Shown one piece after another: positions 41,179 to 51,482 of a DNA stretch of 51,482 nt (the first letter of the stretch is position 1; each line of letters begins with the position of its first letter). Under the pieces are notes generated by a model. It did not search any database, was not told the origin of the DNA, and saw nothing but the letters and a program-made list of their open reading frames with translations. The position numbers were made by a program, and so were the translations under genes. Origin of the DNA: Sulfurivirga sp. (GTDB taxonomy: Bacteria > Pseudomonadota > Gammaproteobacteria > Thiomicrospirales > Thiomicrospiraceae); contig NZ_WFYD01000011.1 in NCBI RefSeq assembly GCF_015490265.1, positions 1 through 51,482 of the forward strand. Reading direction: 5' to 3'.

Positions 41179-43164
41179 TCACTTGATTGCCCACACCGCC
41201 CACAGCAGCAGGATCAGCAGACCGAAGATCATGGCAAAGGCGTAGTGGTACAGGTAGCCGGTCTGCATCTGGCGCCAGTTGCGCGCGGCGGCTGCCACCG
41301 TATTGGCAGTGCCGTTGACCAGCCAGCCGTCGATGAGGGTCTGGTCGATTACCTTCCAGAAGAACTCTCCGAGACGGCGGCTGCCATTGACGAAGACGAT
41401 CTCGTTGAAGCGGTCGAAACCATAGCCCGCCACCAGCACGCGATAGCACGGCATGCACGCCTGCTGGATCTTCGCCGGCAGATCCGGTCGCTTCAGATAC
41501 AGGAACCAGGCCGTGGCCACACCGGCGAAGGAAAGCCACACGGGTACGGACATCAGGCCATGCAGCACCATGTTGAAGGCACCATGATAGTCATGCTCGT
41601 AGATTTCGCGCAGCACGTCATGCTCCGGCAGCACGCGGATGCTGTCGGCGAAGTAGCTGCCGGAGAGCACGCCCTCGATCAGGGGCCAGCCCACCAGCAC
41701 CGCCGGAATGGACAGCAGGATCAGCGGAATGGTGACCACCCTGGGCGACTCGTGAATCTCGTGGGTGCGCACGTATTCGCTTTCCGGCCCGTGGAAGACG
41801 ATGAAGAACATGCGGAAGGTATAGAGCGCGGTCACGAAGACACCGGCCACCAGCAGCAGATGAGCGAAGCCTGCGCCGAACTGTTCGGATTCCGCGGTGG
41901 CCATGATGATGGAATCCTTGGAGAAGAAGCCGGAGAAGCCAGGGAAACCGATCAGCGCCAGCGCACCGATAAGCATGGTCCAGTAGGTGATCGGCATGTA
42001 CTTCTTGAGTCCACCCATGTTGCGGATGTCCTGATCGTGATGCATGGCGATGATCACCGAACCGGCCGCCAAGAACAGCAGCGCCTTGAAGAAGGCGTGG
42101 GTGATGACATGGAACATGCCGGCCGCGTAGGCGGAAACCCCCAGTGCGGCGGTCATGTAGCCCAGCTGTGACAGGGTGGAATAGGCAACCACCCGCTTGA
42201 TGTCGTTCTGCACCAGACCCAGCAGCCCCATCATGAAAGCGGTGATGGCACCCACCAGCAGCACCACGCTCAGGGCTACTTCAGACAGTTCATAGGCAGG
42301 CGAGAAACGCGCCACCATGAAGATACCGGCAGTCACCATGGTCGCCGCGTGAATGAGGGCGGAGATGGGCGTCGGGCCCTCCATGGATTCCGGCAGCCAC
42401 ACATGCAGCGGCATCTGGGCGGATTTGCCCATGGCGCCCACGAACAGCAGCAGCGTCGCAGCGGTAATCATGGACACCGGTCCCCAGCCGAAGTCGATGG
42501 TGTCATTCCTGTGCTGTTCCAGCCCGGCGAAGAACTCGGCATAGTCCACCGTGCCGAAGTAGAGCACGATCACGGCGATGCCCAGTACGAAGCCGAAATC
42601 CCCCACCCGGTTGACCAGAAAGGCCTTCAGGTTGGCCTGAATGGCGGACTCCCGCTTCATGTAGAAGCCGATCAGCAGGTAAGAAACCAGCCCCACGGCC
42701 TCCCAGCCGAAGAACAGCTGCATGAAGTTGTTGGCCAGCACCAGCGCCAGCATGGAGAACGTAAACAGCGAGATGTAGCTGAAGAAGCGCTGGTAATAGG
42801 GGTTGTCATGGGGATAGTCGGCATCGTGATCCATGTAGCCGATGGTGTAAATGTGCACCATCAGGGAGACAAAGGTCACCACCAGCATCATGGTGGCAGA
42901 CAGGCTGTCCACCAGATAGCCGATCTCAAACTTGATGCCGTCACTCACCATCCAGGTGTACAGCGGTGCGTTGTAGGGTTCATGCCCCTGAATGATGAAC
43001 AGCCAGAACACCCATGCAGACAGCACGGTGGAGATGGCCACACCGGCGATGGTGACGCTGTGGGCGCCCTTGCGACCGATCTGGCGACCGAACAGACCGG
43101 CGATGATCGAGCCGATCAGCGGTGCGATCAGGATGATGGTCAGAACCGTATGCAGTGTGCTCAT
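41179..43164 (-). CDS. nuoL: NADH-quinone oxidoreductase subunit L
   Basis: 661 aa; YVDSLSATMMLVVTFVSLMVHIYTIGYM, LLLFVGAMGKSAQMPLHVWLPESMEGPTPISALIHAATMVTAGI. Confidence 0.98.
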   Translation of the reverse strand: MSTLHTVLTIILIAPLIGSIIAGLFGRQIGRKGAHSVTIAGVAISTVLSAWVFWLFIIQGHEPYNAPLYTWMVSDGIKFEIGYLVDSLSATMMLVVTFVSLMVHIYTIGYMDHDADYPHDNPYYQRFFSYISLFTFSMLALVLANNFMQLFFGWEAVGLVSYLLIGFYMKRESAIQANLKAFLVNRVGDFGFVLGIAVIVLYFGTVDYAEFFAGLEQHRNDTIDFGWGPVSMITAATLLLFVGAMGKSAQMPLHVWLPESMEGPTPISALIHAATMVTAGIFMVARFSPAYELSEVALSVVLLVGAITAFMMGLLGLVQNDIKRVVAYSTLSQLGYMTAALGVSAYAAGMFHVITHAFFKALLFLAAGSVIIAMHHDQDIRNMGGLKKYMPITYWTMLIGALALIGFPGFSGFFSKDSIIMATAESEQFGAGFAHLLLVAGVFVTALYTFRMFFIVFHGPESEYVRTHEIHESPRVVTIPLILLSIPAVLVGWPLIEGVLSGSYFADSIRVLPEHDVLREIYEHDYHGAFNMVLHGLMSVPVWLSFAGVATAWFLYLKRPDLPAKIQQACMPCYRVLVAGYGFDRFNEIVFVNGSRRLGEFFWKVIDQTLIDGWLVNGTANTVAAAARNWRQMQTGYLYHYAFAMIFGLLILLLWAVWAIK

Positions 43165-43171
43165 GGATCAA

Positions 43172-43477
43172 TTACCCCTTCAGCTCGTCCAGATCGTCCA
43201 CATTGATCTGCCGGCGGTGACGGAACACCAGCACCAGAATCGCCAGACCGATGGCCGCCTCGGCTGCCGCCACGGTCAGAATGAAGAACACGAAGATCTG
43301 CCCCTGCACGTCGTTGAGGTAGTGACTGAAGGCCACCAGATTGGTGTTGACGGCCAGCAGCAGAAGCTCCACGCACATGAGGATCAGCACCAGATTCTTG
43401 CGGTTGAGGAAGATGCCGGCCATGCTGATCATGAACAGCACGGCGCCAAACACCAGATAGTCGGACAGAGCGATCAT
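43172..43477 (-). CDS. nuoK: NADH-quinone oxidoreductase subunit K
   Basis: [35 protein letters not shown]. Confidence 0.97.
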   Translation of the reverse strand: MIALSDYLVFGAVLFMISMAGIFLNRKNLVLILMCVELLLLAVNTNLVAFSHYLNDVQGQIFVFFILTVAAAEAAIGLAILVLVFRHRRQINVDDLDELKG

Positions 43478-44121
43478 TTGGCGCCCTCCTCTTCTTCCTT
43501 GTTCTCGGGCAGGTCCGGCTCCACTTCCGCCGGCATCTTCACCATGGTCAGACGGTCCTCGGCACGCACACGCACCTGAGCGTCAATATCCTGATAGAGC
43601 GCTTCGGAGGGCGGACGGCGACGCAGCGTCAGAGCGATGGCCGCCACAATGCCGACCAGCAGCAGCACGGCCGCCAGCACGAAGGCATAGGCGTGCTGCG
43701 TGTAGAGCGGCACGGCGATCTCCTTGGTGTTGCTGTAGTCCGGGCCGTGCTCAACCGGCTTGAACTGCGCCAGCCCGAAGTGTTCCGGCCCCACGACCAT
43801 GTAGATCAGGCCGAACACTACCAGCGACACCAGAACCCCGATGGGCAGATAGCGGGCGAAGCCTTCCTTCATCTCGGCCAGGTTGATGTCCAGCATCATG
43901 ACCACGAACAGGAACAGCACCAGCACAGCGCCCACATAGACCAGAATCAGCACCAGACCGAGGAACTCGGCTTCGGCAAGGATCCATACTGCTGCAGTAC
44001 TGACAAAGGCAAGCACCAGCCACAGGGCAGCCTTGACCGGGTTGCGCACGGTGATCACCATCAGGCCGGCAAAGGCGGCGATGGCGGCAAAGGCATAGAA
44101 GACCAGCTGTTCAAAACTCAT
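43474..44121 (-). CDS. nuoJ: NADH-quinone oxidoreductase subunit J
   Basis: [34 protein letters not shown]. Confidence 0.96.
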   Translation of the reverse strand: MSFEQLVFYAFAAIAAFAGLMVITVRNPVKAALWLVLAFVSTAAVWILAEAEFLGLVLILVYVGAVLVLFLFVVMMLDINLAEMKEGFARYLPIGVLVSLVVFGLIYMVVGPEHFGLAQFKPVEHGPDYSNTKEIAVPLYTQHAYAFVLAAVLLLVGIVAAIALTLRRRPPSEALYQDIDAQVRVRAEDRLTMVKMPAEVEPDLPENKEEEEGAK

Positions 44122-44132
44122 CTCACCGTCCC

Positions 44133-44627
44133 TCAGCGATATTTGGCGTCCGCAGCCTTGTCCGCCGCGATCATCTGTTCATGTTTGTCGCCGAAAGCCA
44201 GCAACTTTTCCTTGGTCATGATGTTCTCACCCCGCTCCCAGAAGACATATTCGAACACGCGGGTTTCTACGATCGCATCGACCGGGCAGGCCTCCTCACA
44301 GAAGCCGCAGTAGATGCACTTGAACATGTCGATGTCATAACGCGTGGTGCGGCGGGTGCCGTCCTCGCGCTCCTCCGACTCGATGGTGATGGCATTGGCC
44401 GGGCACACCGCCTCGCACAGTTTGCAGGCGATGCAACGCTCCTCGCCGTTCTCATAGCGGCGCAGGGCGTGATGGCCGCGGAACCGGGGAGAGATGGGCG
44501 TCTTCTCCTCCGGATAGCGCACGGTGATCTTCGGCTTGAACAGATACTTGCCGGTGACCGCCAGTCCCTTGAACAGTTCGATCAGGCCGAAGGTCTTGAT
44601 CCAGTGGCGAATGTTATCGGTCATCAT
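44133..44627 (-). CDS. nuoI: NADH-quinone oxidoreductase subunit I
   Basis: Two 4Fe-4S motifs [12 protein letters not shown] and [12 protein letters not shown]. Confidence 0.98.
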   Translation of the reverse strand: MMTDNIRHWIKTFGLIELFKGLAVTGKYLFKPKITVRYPEEKTPISPRFRGHHALRRYENGEERCIACKLCEAVCPANAITIESEEREDGTRRTTRYDIDMFKCIYCGFCEEACPVDAIVETRVFEYVFWERGENIMTKEKLLAFGDKHEQMIAADKAADAKYR

Positions 44628-44634
44628 GCTGTCC

Positions 44635-45696
44635 TCAGTTGAACCACGGGCCGACTTTGAAGTAATGCATCAGCATGACCACAAAGACCCAGACGATGGT
44701 CAGCGGAATGAACACCTTCCACCCCAGCCGCATCAGCTGGTCGTAGCGATAGCGCGGGAAGGTGGCACGGAACCACAGGAAGACGAACAGCAGGAACGCC
44801 ACCTTGGCCGCCAGCCAGAAGAACGGCGGCACCCAGGCAAACAGCGTCTCCAGCAGCGGGATGCCTTCGAACGGAGACAGCCAGCCGCCCAGGAACATGA
44901 TGGACGTCATGTAGGAGATCAGGATCATCATGGCGTATTCGGCCAGGAAGAAGACCGCGAACGCCATGCCTGAATATTCCACATGGAAGCCGGCCACGAT
45001 TTCGGATTCGCCCTCGGCGATATCGAAAGGCGCCCGGTTGGTCTCCGCCACGCCGGAGATGAAATAGACCACGAACATGGGCAGCAGCGGGATCAGATAC
45101 CAGTGCCAGATGCCGCCCTGCTGACCTTCCACGATCTTGGTCAGGTTCATGGTGTCCGCCACCATCAGCACCGTCACCAGCGCAAAGCCCATGGCGATCT
45201 CATAGGAGATCTTCTGCGCGGAGGAACGCAGGCCGCCCAGAAAGGCGTACTTGGAGTTGGACGCCCAGCCGGAGACCACCACGCCATAGACGGTGATGGA
45301 CGCGATGGCCAGCACATAGAGCACGCCGGCGTCAATGTCGGTCACCACCCAGCCTGGTGCGAACGGCACTACCGCCCACACGGCGATGGCCGGCGCAATG
45401 GCGAGAATCGGTGCGATGAGGAACAGATAGACGTTCGACTGGGTGGGCAGCACCACCTCCTTGAACATCAGCTTGACCGCATCCGCGATGGGCTGCAGCA
45501 GGCCATAGGGGCCCACACGGTTCGGCCCCATGCGCACCTGCATGTAGGCGATCACCTTGCGCTCGGCGTAGGTGAGGTAGGCCACGGCGATCATGATGGG
45601 CAGGATGACCACCACCGCCTGGATCAGCAGCGTGATCAGCACGGCCAGCCAGTCCCACATCCATCCGGACAGCCAATGTTGCAGTGTCGCAAACAT
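44635..45696 (-). CDS. nuoH: NADH-quinone oxidoreductase subunit H
   Basis: [38 protein letters not shown]. Confidence 0.98.
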   Translation of the reverse strand: MFATLQHWLSGWMWDWLAVLITLLIQAVVVILPIMIAVAYLTYAERKVIAYMQVRMGPNRVGPYGLLQPIADAVKLMFKEVVLPTQSNVYLFLIAPILAIAPAIAVWAVVPFAPGWVVTDIDAGVLYVLAIASITVYGVVVSGWASNSKYAFLGGLRSSAQKISYEIAMGFALVTVLMVADTMNLTKIVEGQQGGIWHWYLIPLLPMFVVYFISGVAETNRAPFDIAEGESEIVAGFHVEYSGMAFAVFFLAEYAMMILISYMTSIMFLGGWLSPFEGIPLLETLFAWVPPFFWLAAKVAFLLFVFLWFRATFPRYRYDQLMRLGWKVFIPLTIVWVFVVMLMHYFKVGPWFN

Positions 45697-45714
45697 AAAT
45701 CCGCTCCCGCTTCT

Positions 45715-47949
45715 TTAGGCTCTGACTTCGGCGCAGACGGCCGGGACAGTCAGGGTTTCGTCAATGGCGACCGGTTCGAACACCGCCCCTTCGGCCACCG
45801 CCTCATCCTGACGGTTGGGCAACTCTACACAGGTTTCTCCACAGCAGAGGACGACCTTTTCAGTCTCAAGTCGGCTGACGGTTTCGGCCACAGCGGCACC
45901 GGCCGCCTGCTGCAGCGGTTCAGCCCGACGCACGACCATGTCGGTGCTGTAGAGCGCCAGGGACGGCACGACTTCCAGTTCTCCGCCTGCCACAAAGGTG
46001 TCAGGCATGGCAATCTCGGCCCCGACCTCGGTCACTGCCTGGCGCGCCTCCTCAAGCACCTGATCGGCGTGAATATAGTCGAAGCCGTCCACATCCAGCA
46101 CATTGCCCAGCACGCGCAGCACCTTCCACGCCGGCTTGGCATCGCCGGGGGCGTCGGTCACCTGCTTGAAGGACTGCCAGGTGCCGGTGGCGCTGACCAG
46201 GGTGCCGGCGGTCTCATAGGCAGTCGCGACCGGCAGCAGAATGTCGCTGTATTCCCTGGCGCGAGCATTGGCGAAGGGTGTCAGGTTGATGACCAGCTCC
46301 GCCTGCTCCAGCATCTGCACGGCCCTTTCACCCCACAGGGTGTCATATTCAGGTTCCACACCCAGGGTAATTACGGCTTTCGCCCCTTTCTCCAGCATGT
46401 CATTGAAGCTCTCGCCGGCGAAGTCCAGCGCCTGCGCGCCCATCTCATTAGCCGCCAGCGGCAGAATGTTGACGCTCGCCCCCGTCTTCTCGCCCAGCAC
46501 AGCGGCCAACGCGGCCAGCTCTGCGTAATGACGGCTCATGCGCGCCACGCCACCGACGAAAATGGCGGATTTGTCCTGTTTCAGCGCCTCGGCCCAGGCA
46601 TGATGCTGGTCGGTGACCGGCACATCGGACAGTCCGGCGGGAAGCTCGGCGCCTGCCGCCTTGGCTACGGCCGCCAGCTGGCGCACCATCTCGCTCGGCT
46701 TGACGATGAGCCGGTCGGCGATGTCAAAGGTGCTGGCGTAATCCATCGGATTGAGCATGTGCACCGAGGCACCGGCCAGCTGCGCCTTGCGCACGCGCAG
46801 GTTGAGCAGCGGCAGCTCATGGCGCAGATGGCTGCCCACGACCAGCACATGATTGAGCTGCTCTACCTCGTCAAGGCCCAGTTTCAGCCCCAGCGGCACT
46901 TCTACACGGAAATCCTGCTGCCGCAGACGCCATTCGCGCCGTCTGACACCCAGCGCGTCGGTCAGCTTCCTGAGCAGATACAGCTCTTCCACCGTGGCGT
47001 TGGGCGAGGCCAGCACGGCAATATCCTGCGGCGAATTCAGAAAAGGCTTCAGGCGCTCCACCACTGCCTCCAGTGCCTCCTCCCATTCGACCTCCTCCCA
47101 GCGGCCATTGCGCTTGACCATGGGCACGGTCAGACGGTCCTCGGCATAGAGGCCCGTGTAGGCGAAGCGGTCACGGTCGGAGAGCCAGACTTCGTTGATG
47201 GCTTCGTTCTCCCGCGGCACCACACGCATCACCTTGCCATGATAGGTATGCACCTCGATATTGGAGCCAAGGCTGTCGTGGGCGGCGATGGCCGGCGCAG
47301 CCTTGAGTTCCCAGGCGCGCGCCTTGTAGCGGAAAGGCTTGGAGGTCAGCGCCCCCACCGGACACAGATCGATGATGTTGCCGGAAATCTCGGAGGTGAT
47401 GGACTTGCCCACGAAAGTGGTGATCTCCATCCACTCGGACCGGCCGACCGCACCCAGCTCCATCAGACCGGAAATCTCCTGCCCGAAACGCACGCAGCGG
47501 GTGCAGTGGATGCAACGGGTCATGTCGGTGGCGATCAGAGGGCCCACATCATGGTCGGGCACCACGCGCTTGGCCTCGGAATACTTGCCCACGTCGTCAC
47601 CGTATTCGAAAGCCACGTCCTGCAGCTCGCACTCGCCGCCCTGGTCACAGATGGGGCAGTCCAGCGGGTGGTTGATGAGCAGGAATTCCATCACCGCCTT
47701 CTGCGCCGCCCGGGCCTTGGGCGAGCGGGTGAACACCTTCATGCCGTCGGTGACCGGCGTGGCGCAGGCCGGCAGCGCTTTGGGCGCGCCTTCCACCTCC
47801 ACCAGACACATGCGGCAGTTGGCGGCGATGGACAGCTTCTTGTGGTAGCAGAAGCGGGGAATCGGGATATCCGCGCTGTCCGCCACGTCGATCAGCATGT
47901 CCCCTTCGTGGGCCTCAACAACCTGACCATTGATTTCGATCTTGATCAT
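45715..47949 (-). CDS. nuoG: NADH-quinone oxidoreductase subunit G
   Basis: IPRFCYHKKLSIAANCRMCLVEVEGAPK, CPICDQGGECELQD, CIHCTRCVRFGQEISG. Confidence 0.97.
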   Translation of the reverse strand: MIKIEINGQVVEAHEGDMLIDVADSADIPIPRFCYHKKLSIAANCRMCLVEVEGAPKALPACATPVTDGMKVFTRSPKARAAQKAVMEFLLINHPLDCPICDQGGECELQDVAFEYGDDVGKYSEAKRVVPDHDVGPLIATDMTRCIHCTRCVRFGQEISGLMELGAVGRSEWMEITTFVGKSITSEISGNIIDLCPVGALTSKPFRYKARAWELKAAPAIAAHDSLGSNIEVHTYHGKVMRVVPRENEAINEVWLSDRDRFAYTGLYAEDRLTVPMVKRNGRWEEVEWEEALEAVVERLKPFLNSPQDIAVLASPNATVEELYLLRKLTDALGVRRREWRLRQQDFRVEVPLGLKLGLDEVEQLNHVLVVGSHLRHELPLLNLRVRKAQLAGASVHMLNPMDYASTFDIADRLIVKPSEMVRQLAAVAKAAGAELPAGLSDVPVTDQHHAWAEALKQDKSAIFVGGVARMSRHYAELAALAAVLGEKTGASVNILPLAANEMGAQALDFAGESFNDMLEKGAKAVITLGVEPEYDTLWGERAVQMLEQAELVINLTPFANARAREYSDILLPVATAYETAGTLVSATGTWQSFKQVTDAPGDAKPAWKVLRVLGNVLDVDGFDYIHADQVLEEARQAVTEVGAEIAMPDTFVAGGELEVVPSLALYSTDMVVRRAEPLQQAAGAAVAETVSRLETEKVVLCCGETCVELPNRQDEAVAEGAVFEPVAIDETLTVPAVCAEVRA

Positions 47950-47967
47950 AAGCGGATCCCTGACCCC

Positions 47968-49254
47968 TTAGGCACGGTCGTAAATGCTGCAACCGTGTTC
48001 GATGTAATGACGGAATTCGTGTTCAAAGTGCTCCAGGAAACTGGCCACCGGAATGGACGCCGCATCCCCCAGACCGCAGATGACCCGGCCCATGATCTTG
48101 CCGGACACATCCTTGAGCATCTCGATGTCCTCGGGACGCCCCTTACCGGTGCGGATCCGGTGCACGACCCGGTACATCCAGCCCGTGCCCTCGCGGCACG
48201 GGGTGCACTGGCCGCAGGACTCCTCGTAGTAGAACCATGTGAGCCGCTCCAGCGCCTTCACCATGTCGGTGGTCTCATCCATGATGATGACCGAACCGGC
48301 GCCGAGGAAGGACCCCGCCTTGGCGATGGAGTCATAGTCCATGTTCATCTTCATCGCCTTCTCGGCCGGCAGCACCGCCGTGGACGAGCCCCCCGGAATC
48401 ACGGCCTTGAGCTTGCGCCCCTTCCACACGCCGCCCGCCAGCGACAGCAGATCCTTGAAGGGGGTGCCCATGCGCACCTCATAGTTTCCGGGCTTCTCCA
48501 CATGGCCGGAGACGGCGTAGATCTTGGTGCCACCGGCACCGGGCACGCCCAGATCGGCAAACCACTTGCCGCCCTTGGCCAGAATCATGGGAATGGAGGC
48601 GAGCGTCTCGGTGTTGTTGATCGTGGTCGGACGCCCGTAGAGACCATAACTGGCCGGAAACGGCGGCTTGAAACGGGGTTGCCCCTTCTTGCCCTCGATG
48701 GACTCGATCAGCGCGGTCTCTTCACCGCAGATATAGGCCCCCGCACCCAGATGGGTGTAGAGATCGAAGTCCCAGCCGGAACCGAGGATGTTCTTGCCAA
48801 GCAGGCCGGCCTCGTAGGCCTGCTTTACCGCGTTGTCGAAGCGCTTGTAGGGCTCCCAGAACTCACCGCGGATGTAGTTGTAACCGGCATTGGCGCCGAT
48901 CACGTAGCCGGCGATCATCATGCCCTCAATCAGCTGGTGAGGGTTGTAGCGGAGAATGTCACGGTCCTTGAAAGTGCCCGGCTCACCTTCGTCGGAATTG
49001 CACAGAATGTATTTGGGACCGGGTGCATGGCGGTTCATGAAGCTCCACTTCAGCCCGGTGGGAAAACCGGCACCTCCGCGGCCACGGATGTTGGAGGTCT
49101 TGACCTCGTCGATGATCTCCTGAGGCGTCAGCTCGCCGGCCAGCACCTTTTTCCACACCTCATAGCCACCGTTGGCCATGTAGACGTCAATGTCCCACGA
49201 CCGGTCCAGGTGGTTGAGGCGGTAGCAACACTCGTTCAGCGGAATCTCTGCCAT
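47968..49254 (-). CDS. nuoF: NADH-quinone oxidoreductase subunit F
   Basis: [33 protein letters not shown]. Confidence 0.98.
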   Translation of the reverse strand: MAEIPLNECCYRLNHLDRSWDIDVYMANGGYEVWKKVLAGELTPQEIIDEVKTSNIRGRGGAGFPTGLKWSFMNRHAPGPKYILCNSDEGEPGTFKDRDILRYNPHQLIEGMMIAGYVIGANAGYNYIRGEFWEPYKRFDNAVKQAYEAGLLGKNILGSGWDFDLYTHLGAGAYICGEETALIESIEGKKGQPRFKPPFPASYGLYGRPTTINNTETLASIPMILAKGGKWFADLGVPGAGGTKIYAVSGHVEKPGNYEVRMGTPFKDLLSLAGGVWKGRKLKAVIPGGSSTAVLPAEKAMKMNMDYDSIAKAGSFLGAGSVIIMDETTDMVKALERLTWFYYEESCGQCTPCREGTGWMYRVVHRIRTGKGRPEDIEMLKDVSGKIMGRVICGLGDAASIPVASFLEHFEHEFRHYIEHGCSIYDRA

Positions 49255-49257
49255 AAC

Positions 49258-49752
49258 TTACTCCAGGCTGTCCAGCAGCTCATCCAGCCGCTCACGGGTC
49301 AGATTGCCGTAGTATTCCTTGCCGATCATCGCCACCGGCGCTTCGCCGCAGGCACCCAGACACTCCACCTTCTTGATGGAGAAGCGGCCGTCGGGCGTCA
49401 CCTCACCCACATCCACGCCGAGCTTCTCCTTCAGGTACTCGACCAGATCATCGGCATCCCGCAGCATGCAGGAGATGTTGGTGCACATGCAGATCTTGTG
49501 CTTGCCGACCGGCTTGTGCTCATACATGGAGTAGAAGGTGGCCACCTCATAGACGGCCATGGGCGCCATGCCGAGATAGTCGGCCACCTCATCCATCAGC
49601 TCGCGGGTCAGGTAGCCACCGTTGACCTCCTGCACGATGCGCAGCGCCGGCATCACGGCGGACTGACGCTGGTCGGCGGGATACTGGGAAATCCACCGAT
49701 CGATGCGGGCCTTCACATCGCCCTTGATGACCTGATAGTTCTTCTCGCTCAT
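49258..49752 (-). CDS. nuoE: NADH-quinone oxidoreductase subunit E
   Basis: [25 protein letters not shown]; 2Fe-2S ligands CTNISC...CLGACGEAP; start placed at the nuoD stop overlap. Confidence 0.96.
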   Translation of the reverse strand: MSEKNYQVIKGDVKARIDRWISQYPADQRQSAVMPALRIVQEVNGGYLTRELMDEVADYLGMAPMAVYEVATFYSMYEHKPVGKHKICMCTNISCMLRDADDLVEYLKEKLGVDVGEVTPDGRFSIKKVECLGACGEAPVAMIGKEYYGNLTRERLDELLDSLE

Positions 49753-51002
49753 CGGTCGATCTCCCCGAATACGATGTCCTGGGTTCCGATAATGGTGACC
49801 ACGTCTGCAATCATGTGGCCCTTGCACATCTCGTCAAGCGAGGCCAGATGGGCGAAGCCCGGCGCCCGGATCTTGAGGCGATAGGGCTTGTTGGCACCGT
49901 CGGAAACCAGATAGATGCCGAACTCGCCCTTGGGATGCTCCACTGCTGCATAGGCCTCACCTTCCGGCACGCTGTAGCCTTCGGTGAACAGCTTGAAGTG
50001 GTGGATGAGCGCCTCCATGTTGGTCTTCATCTCCTCACGGGAGGGCGGCGTCACCTTGTGGTTCTCCGCCATCACCGGACCGGGATTCTCCCGCAGCCAC
50101 TTGATGCACTGACGGATGATCTTGTTGGATTCGCGCATCTCCGCCATGCGCACCAGATAGCGGTCATAGCTGTCGCCGTTCTTGCCGACGGGAATGTCGA
50201 AATCCAGCCTGTCGTACACCTCGTAGGGCTGTTTCTTGCGCAGATCCCACGCGACACCGGAGCCACGCAGCATGGGGCCGGTAAAGCCCAGCTGCAGCGC
50301 ACGCTCCGGCGATACGACACCAATGTCCACGGTGCGCTGCTTCCAGATGCGGTTGTCGGTCAGCAGCGTCTCATACTCGTCCAGATAGCCCGGGAAGCGC
50401 TCGGTGAAGGCCTCCAGAAAGTCCAGCAGGCTGCCCTCACGGGTTTCGTTCAGACGCTTCAGCTCCTTTTCGGAGCGCCACTTGGACGGCTTGTATTTGG
50501 GCATGCTGTCCGGCAGATCGCGATAGACCCCACCCGGACGGTAGTAGGTGGCGTGCAGACGGGCACCCGAGACCGCCTCGTAGCAGTCCATCAGGTCCTC
50601 ACGCTCGCGGAAGGCGTAGAGGAACACCGTCATGGCGCCGATATCCAGCGCATGCGCGCCCACCCACAGCAGGTGATTGAGAATGCGGGTGATCTCGTCG
50701 AACATCACGCGGATGTACTGGGCACGTTCCGGCACCTCAATGCCCAACAGCTTTTCGATGGCCATGACATAGGCGTGCTCGTTGCACATCATGGACACGT
50801 AGTCGAGACGGTCCATGTAGCCGATGGACTGGTTGAACGGCTTGTATTCAGCCAGTTTTTCCGTGCCGCGGTGCAGCAGCCCGATATGCGGGTCGGAGCG
50901 GACGACGGTCTCACCGTCCAGCTCGAGAATCAGACGCAGAACGCCGTGCGCCGAGGGGTGCTGAGGACCGAAGTTGAGCGTGTAGTTCTTGATTTCTGCC
51001 AT
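49749..51002 (-). CDS. nuoD: NADH-quinone oxidoreductase subunit D
   Basis: [22 protein letters not shown]...[14 protein letters not shown]. Confidence 0.98.
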   Translation of the reverse strand: MAEIKNYTLNFGPQHPSAHGVLRLILELDGETVVRSDPHIGLLHRGTEKLAEYKPFNQSIGYMDRLDYVSMMCNEHAYVMAIEKLLGIEVPERAQYIRVMFDEITRILNHLLWVGAHALDIGAMTVFLYAFREREDLMDCYEAVSGARLHATYYRPGGVYRDLPDSMPKYKPSKWRSEKELKRLNETREGSLLDFLEAFTERFPGYLDEYETLLTDNRIWKQRTVDIGVVSPERALQLGFTGPMLRGSGVAWDLRKKQPYEVYDRLDFDIPVGKNGDSYDRYLVRMAEMRESNKIIRQCIKWLRENPGPVMAENHKVTPPSREEMKTNMEALIHHFKLFTEGYSVPEGEAYAAVEHPKGEFGIYLVSDGANKPYRLKIRAPGFAHLASLDEMCKGHMIADVVTIIGTQDIVFGEIDR

Positions 51003-51008
51003 CTGTCG

Positions 51009-51482
51009 TCACCCCTGCTCAGCAAAACCTTCGTCACGAATGACCCGCGGCACGTTGACACGGTTTTCGATGGAAACCGGCTCGTAGACGCAGCGGCCCT
51101 GCTCCGGGTCGTAACGCATCTCCACATGACCGGTCAGCGGAAAATCCTTGCGCAGCGGATGACCGACAAAGCCATAGTCCGTCAGAATGCGGCGCAGATC
51201 CGGATGCCCGCGGAAGATGATGCCGAAAAGGTCGAACGCCTCACGCTCGAACCAGTTGGCACAGTTCCATACATCCACGACGGAATCGATGGTCGGCTGC
51301 GCCGTGTTTTCGATGAAGGCGCGCACGCGGATGCGACGGTTGTCAGCAACCGAGAGCAGATGCATCACCACCGCAAAACGGCGCGGCATGTCCAGCGGCA
51401 GCTCGCTGACCTGCTCCTCGAAATCGAACACGCCCCGGCTGAAGCCCTCATTGGGGGCGTCCAGCGTCTCCCAGTTGGTGCG
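51009..51482 (-). CDS. nuoC: NADH-quinone oxidoreductase subunit C (5' truncated by window edge)
   Basis: Open frame continues to 51482 ([23 protein letters not shown]...); [44 protein letters not shown]. Confidence 0.97.
   Translation of the reverse strand, partial: RTNWETLDAPNEGFSRGVFDFEEQVSELPLDMPRRFAVVMHLLSVADNRRIRVRAFIENTAQPTIDSVVDVWNCANWFEREAFDLFGIIFRGHPDLRRILTDYGFVGHPLRKDFPLTGHVEMRYDPEQGRCVYEPVSIENRVNVPRVIRDEGFAEQG

Noticed and set aside
44983-49884. 1633-aa open frame antisense to nuoH-nuoD
   Set aside because: Mirrors confidently identified nuo genes; His/Gln/Gly/Arg-rich composition typical of the antisense frame of GC-rich coding DNA; no domain motifs.

Overview
A high-GC gammaproteobacterial chromosomal segment (51.5 kb) made up mostly of housekeeping operons. 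In order: YbjN-like protein (partial), gloA, MFS transporter, aroC, two tandem secreted alpha-carbonic anhydrases, prmB, tRNA-Cys/tRNA-Gly, BolA, DUF302 protein, ferredoxin, radA, petABC (bc1 complex), Nif3-like, hisC-hisD-hisG, murA, BolA/IbaG, YadGH-like ABC exporter, mlaBCDEF, a small conserved hypothetical, yrbG-kdsC-lptC-lptA-lptB-hpf, a FadL-type porin, tRNA-His/Arg/Pro, mogA, lon, tRNA-Leu/Val, a CusCBA-like heavy-metal RND operon with a Cys/His-rich small protein, then nuoN through nuoC (complex I) with a DUF2818 gene. I see no phage, IS element or CRISPR array. The most unusual signal is a dispersed near-palindromic element, core GGGGAGACCCCGT with an A-rich flank on one side (consensus about CTGCAAAANNGGGGGAGACCCCGTC). 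It has eight full-core copies and one degenerate copy, in both orientations: two intergenic triplets (7.56-7.91 kb and 31.44-31.67 kb) and copies inside lon and mlaB, with the degenerate copy at the end of lptA. Most intergenic copies also have a second short inverted repeat on the A-rich side. This looks like an uncharacterised REP-like, terminator-like or uptake-sequence-like repeat family. Other points of interest: loss of kdsD and rpoN from their usual positions, a three-half-site palindromic region upstream of petA, translational coupling of a carbonic anhydrase to prmB, and a Cys-rich protein beside the metal efflux operon.
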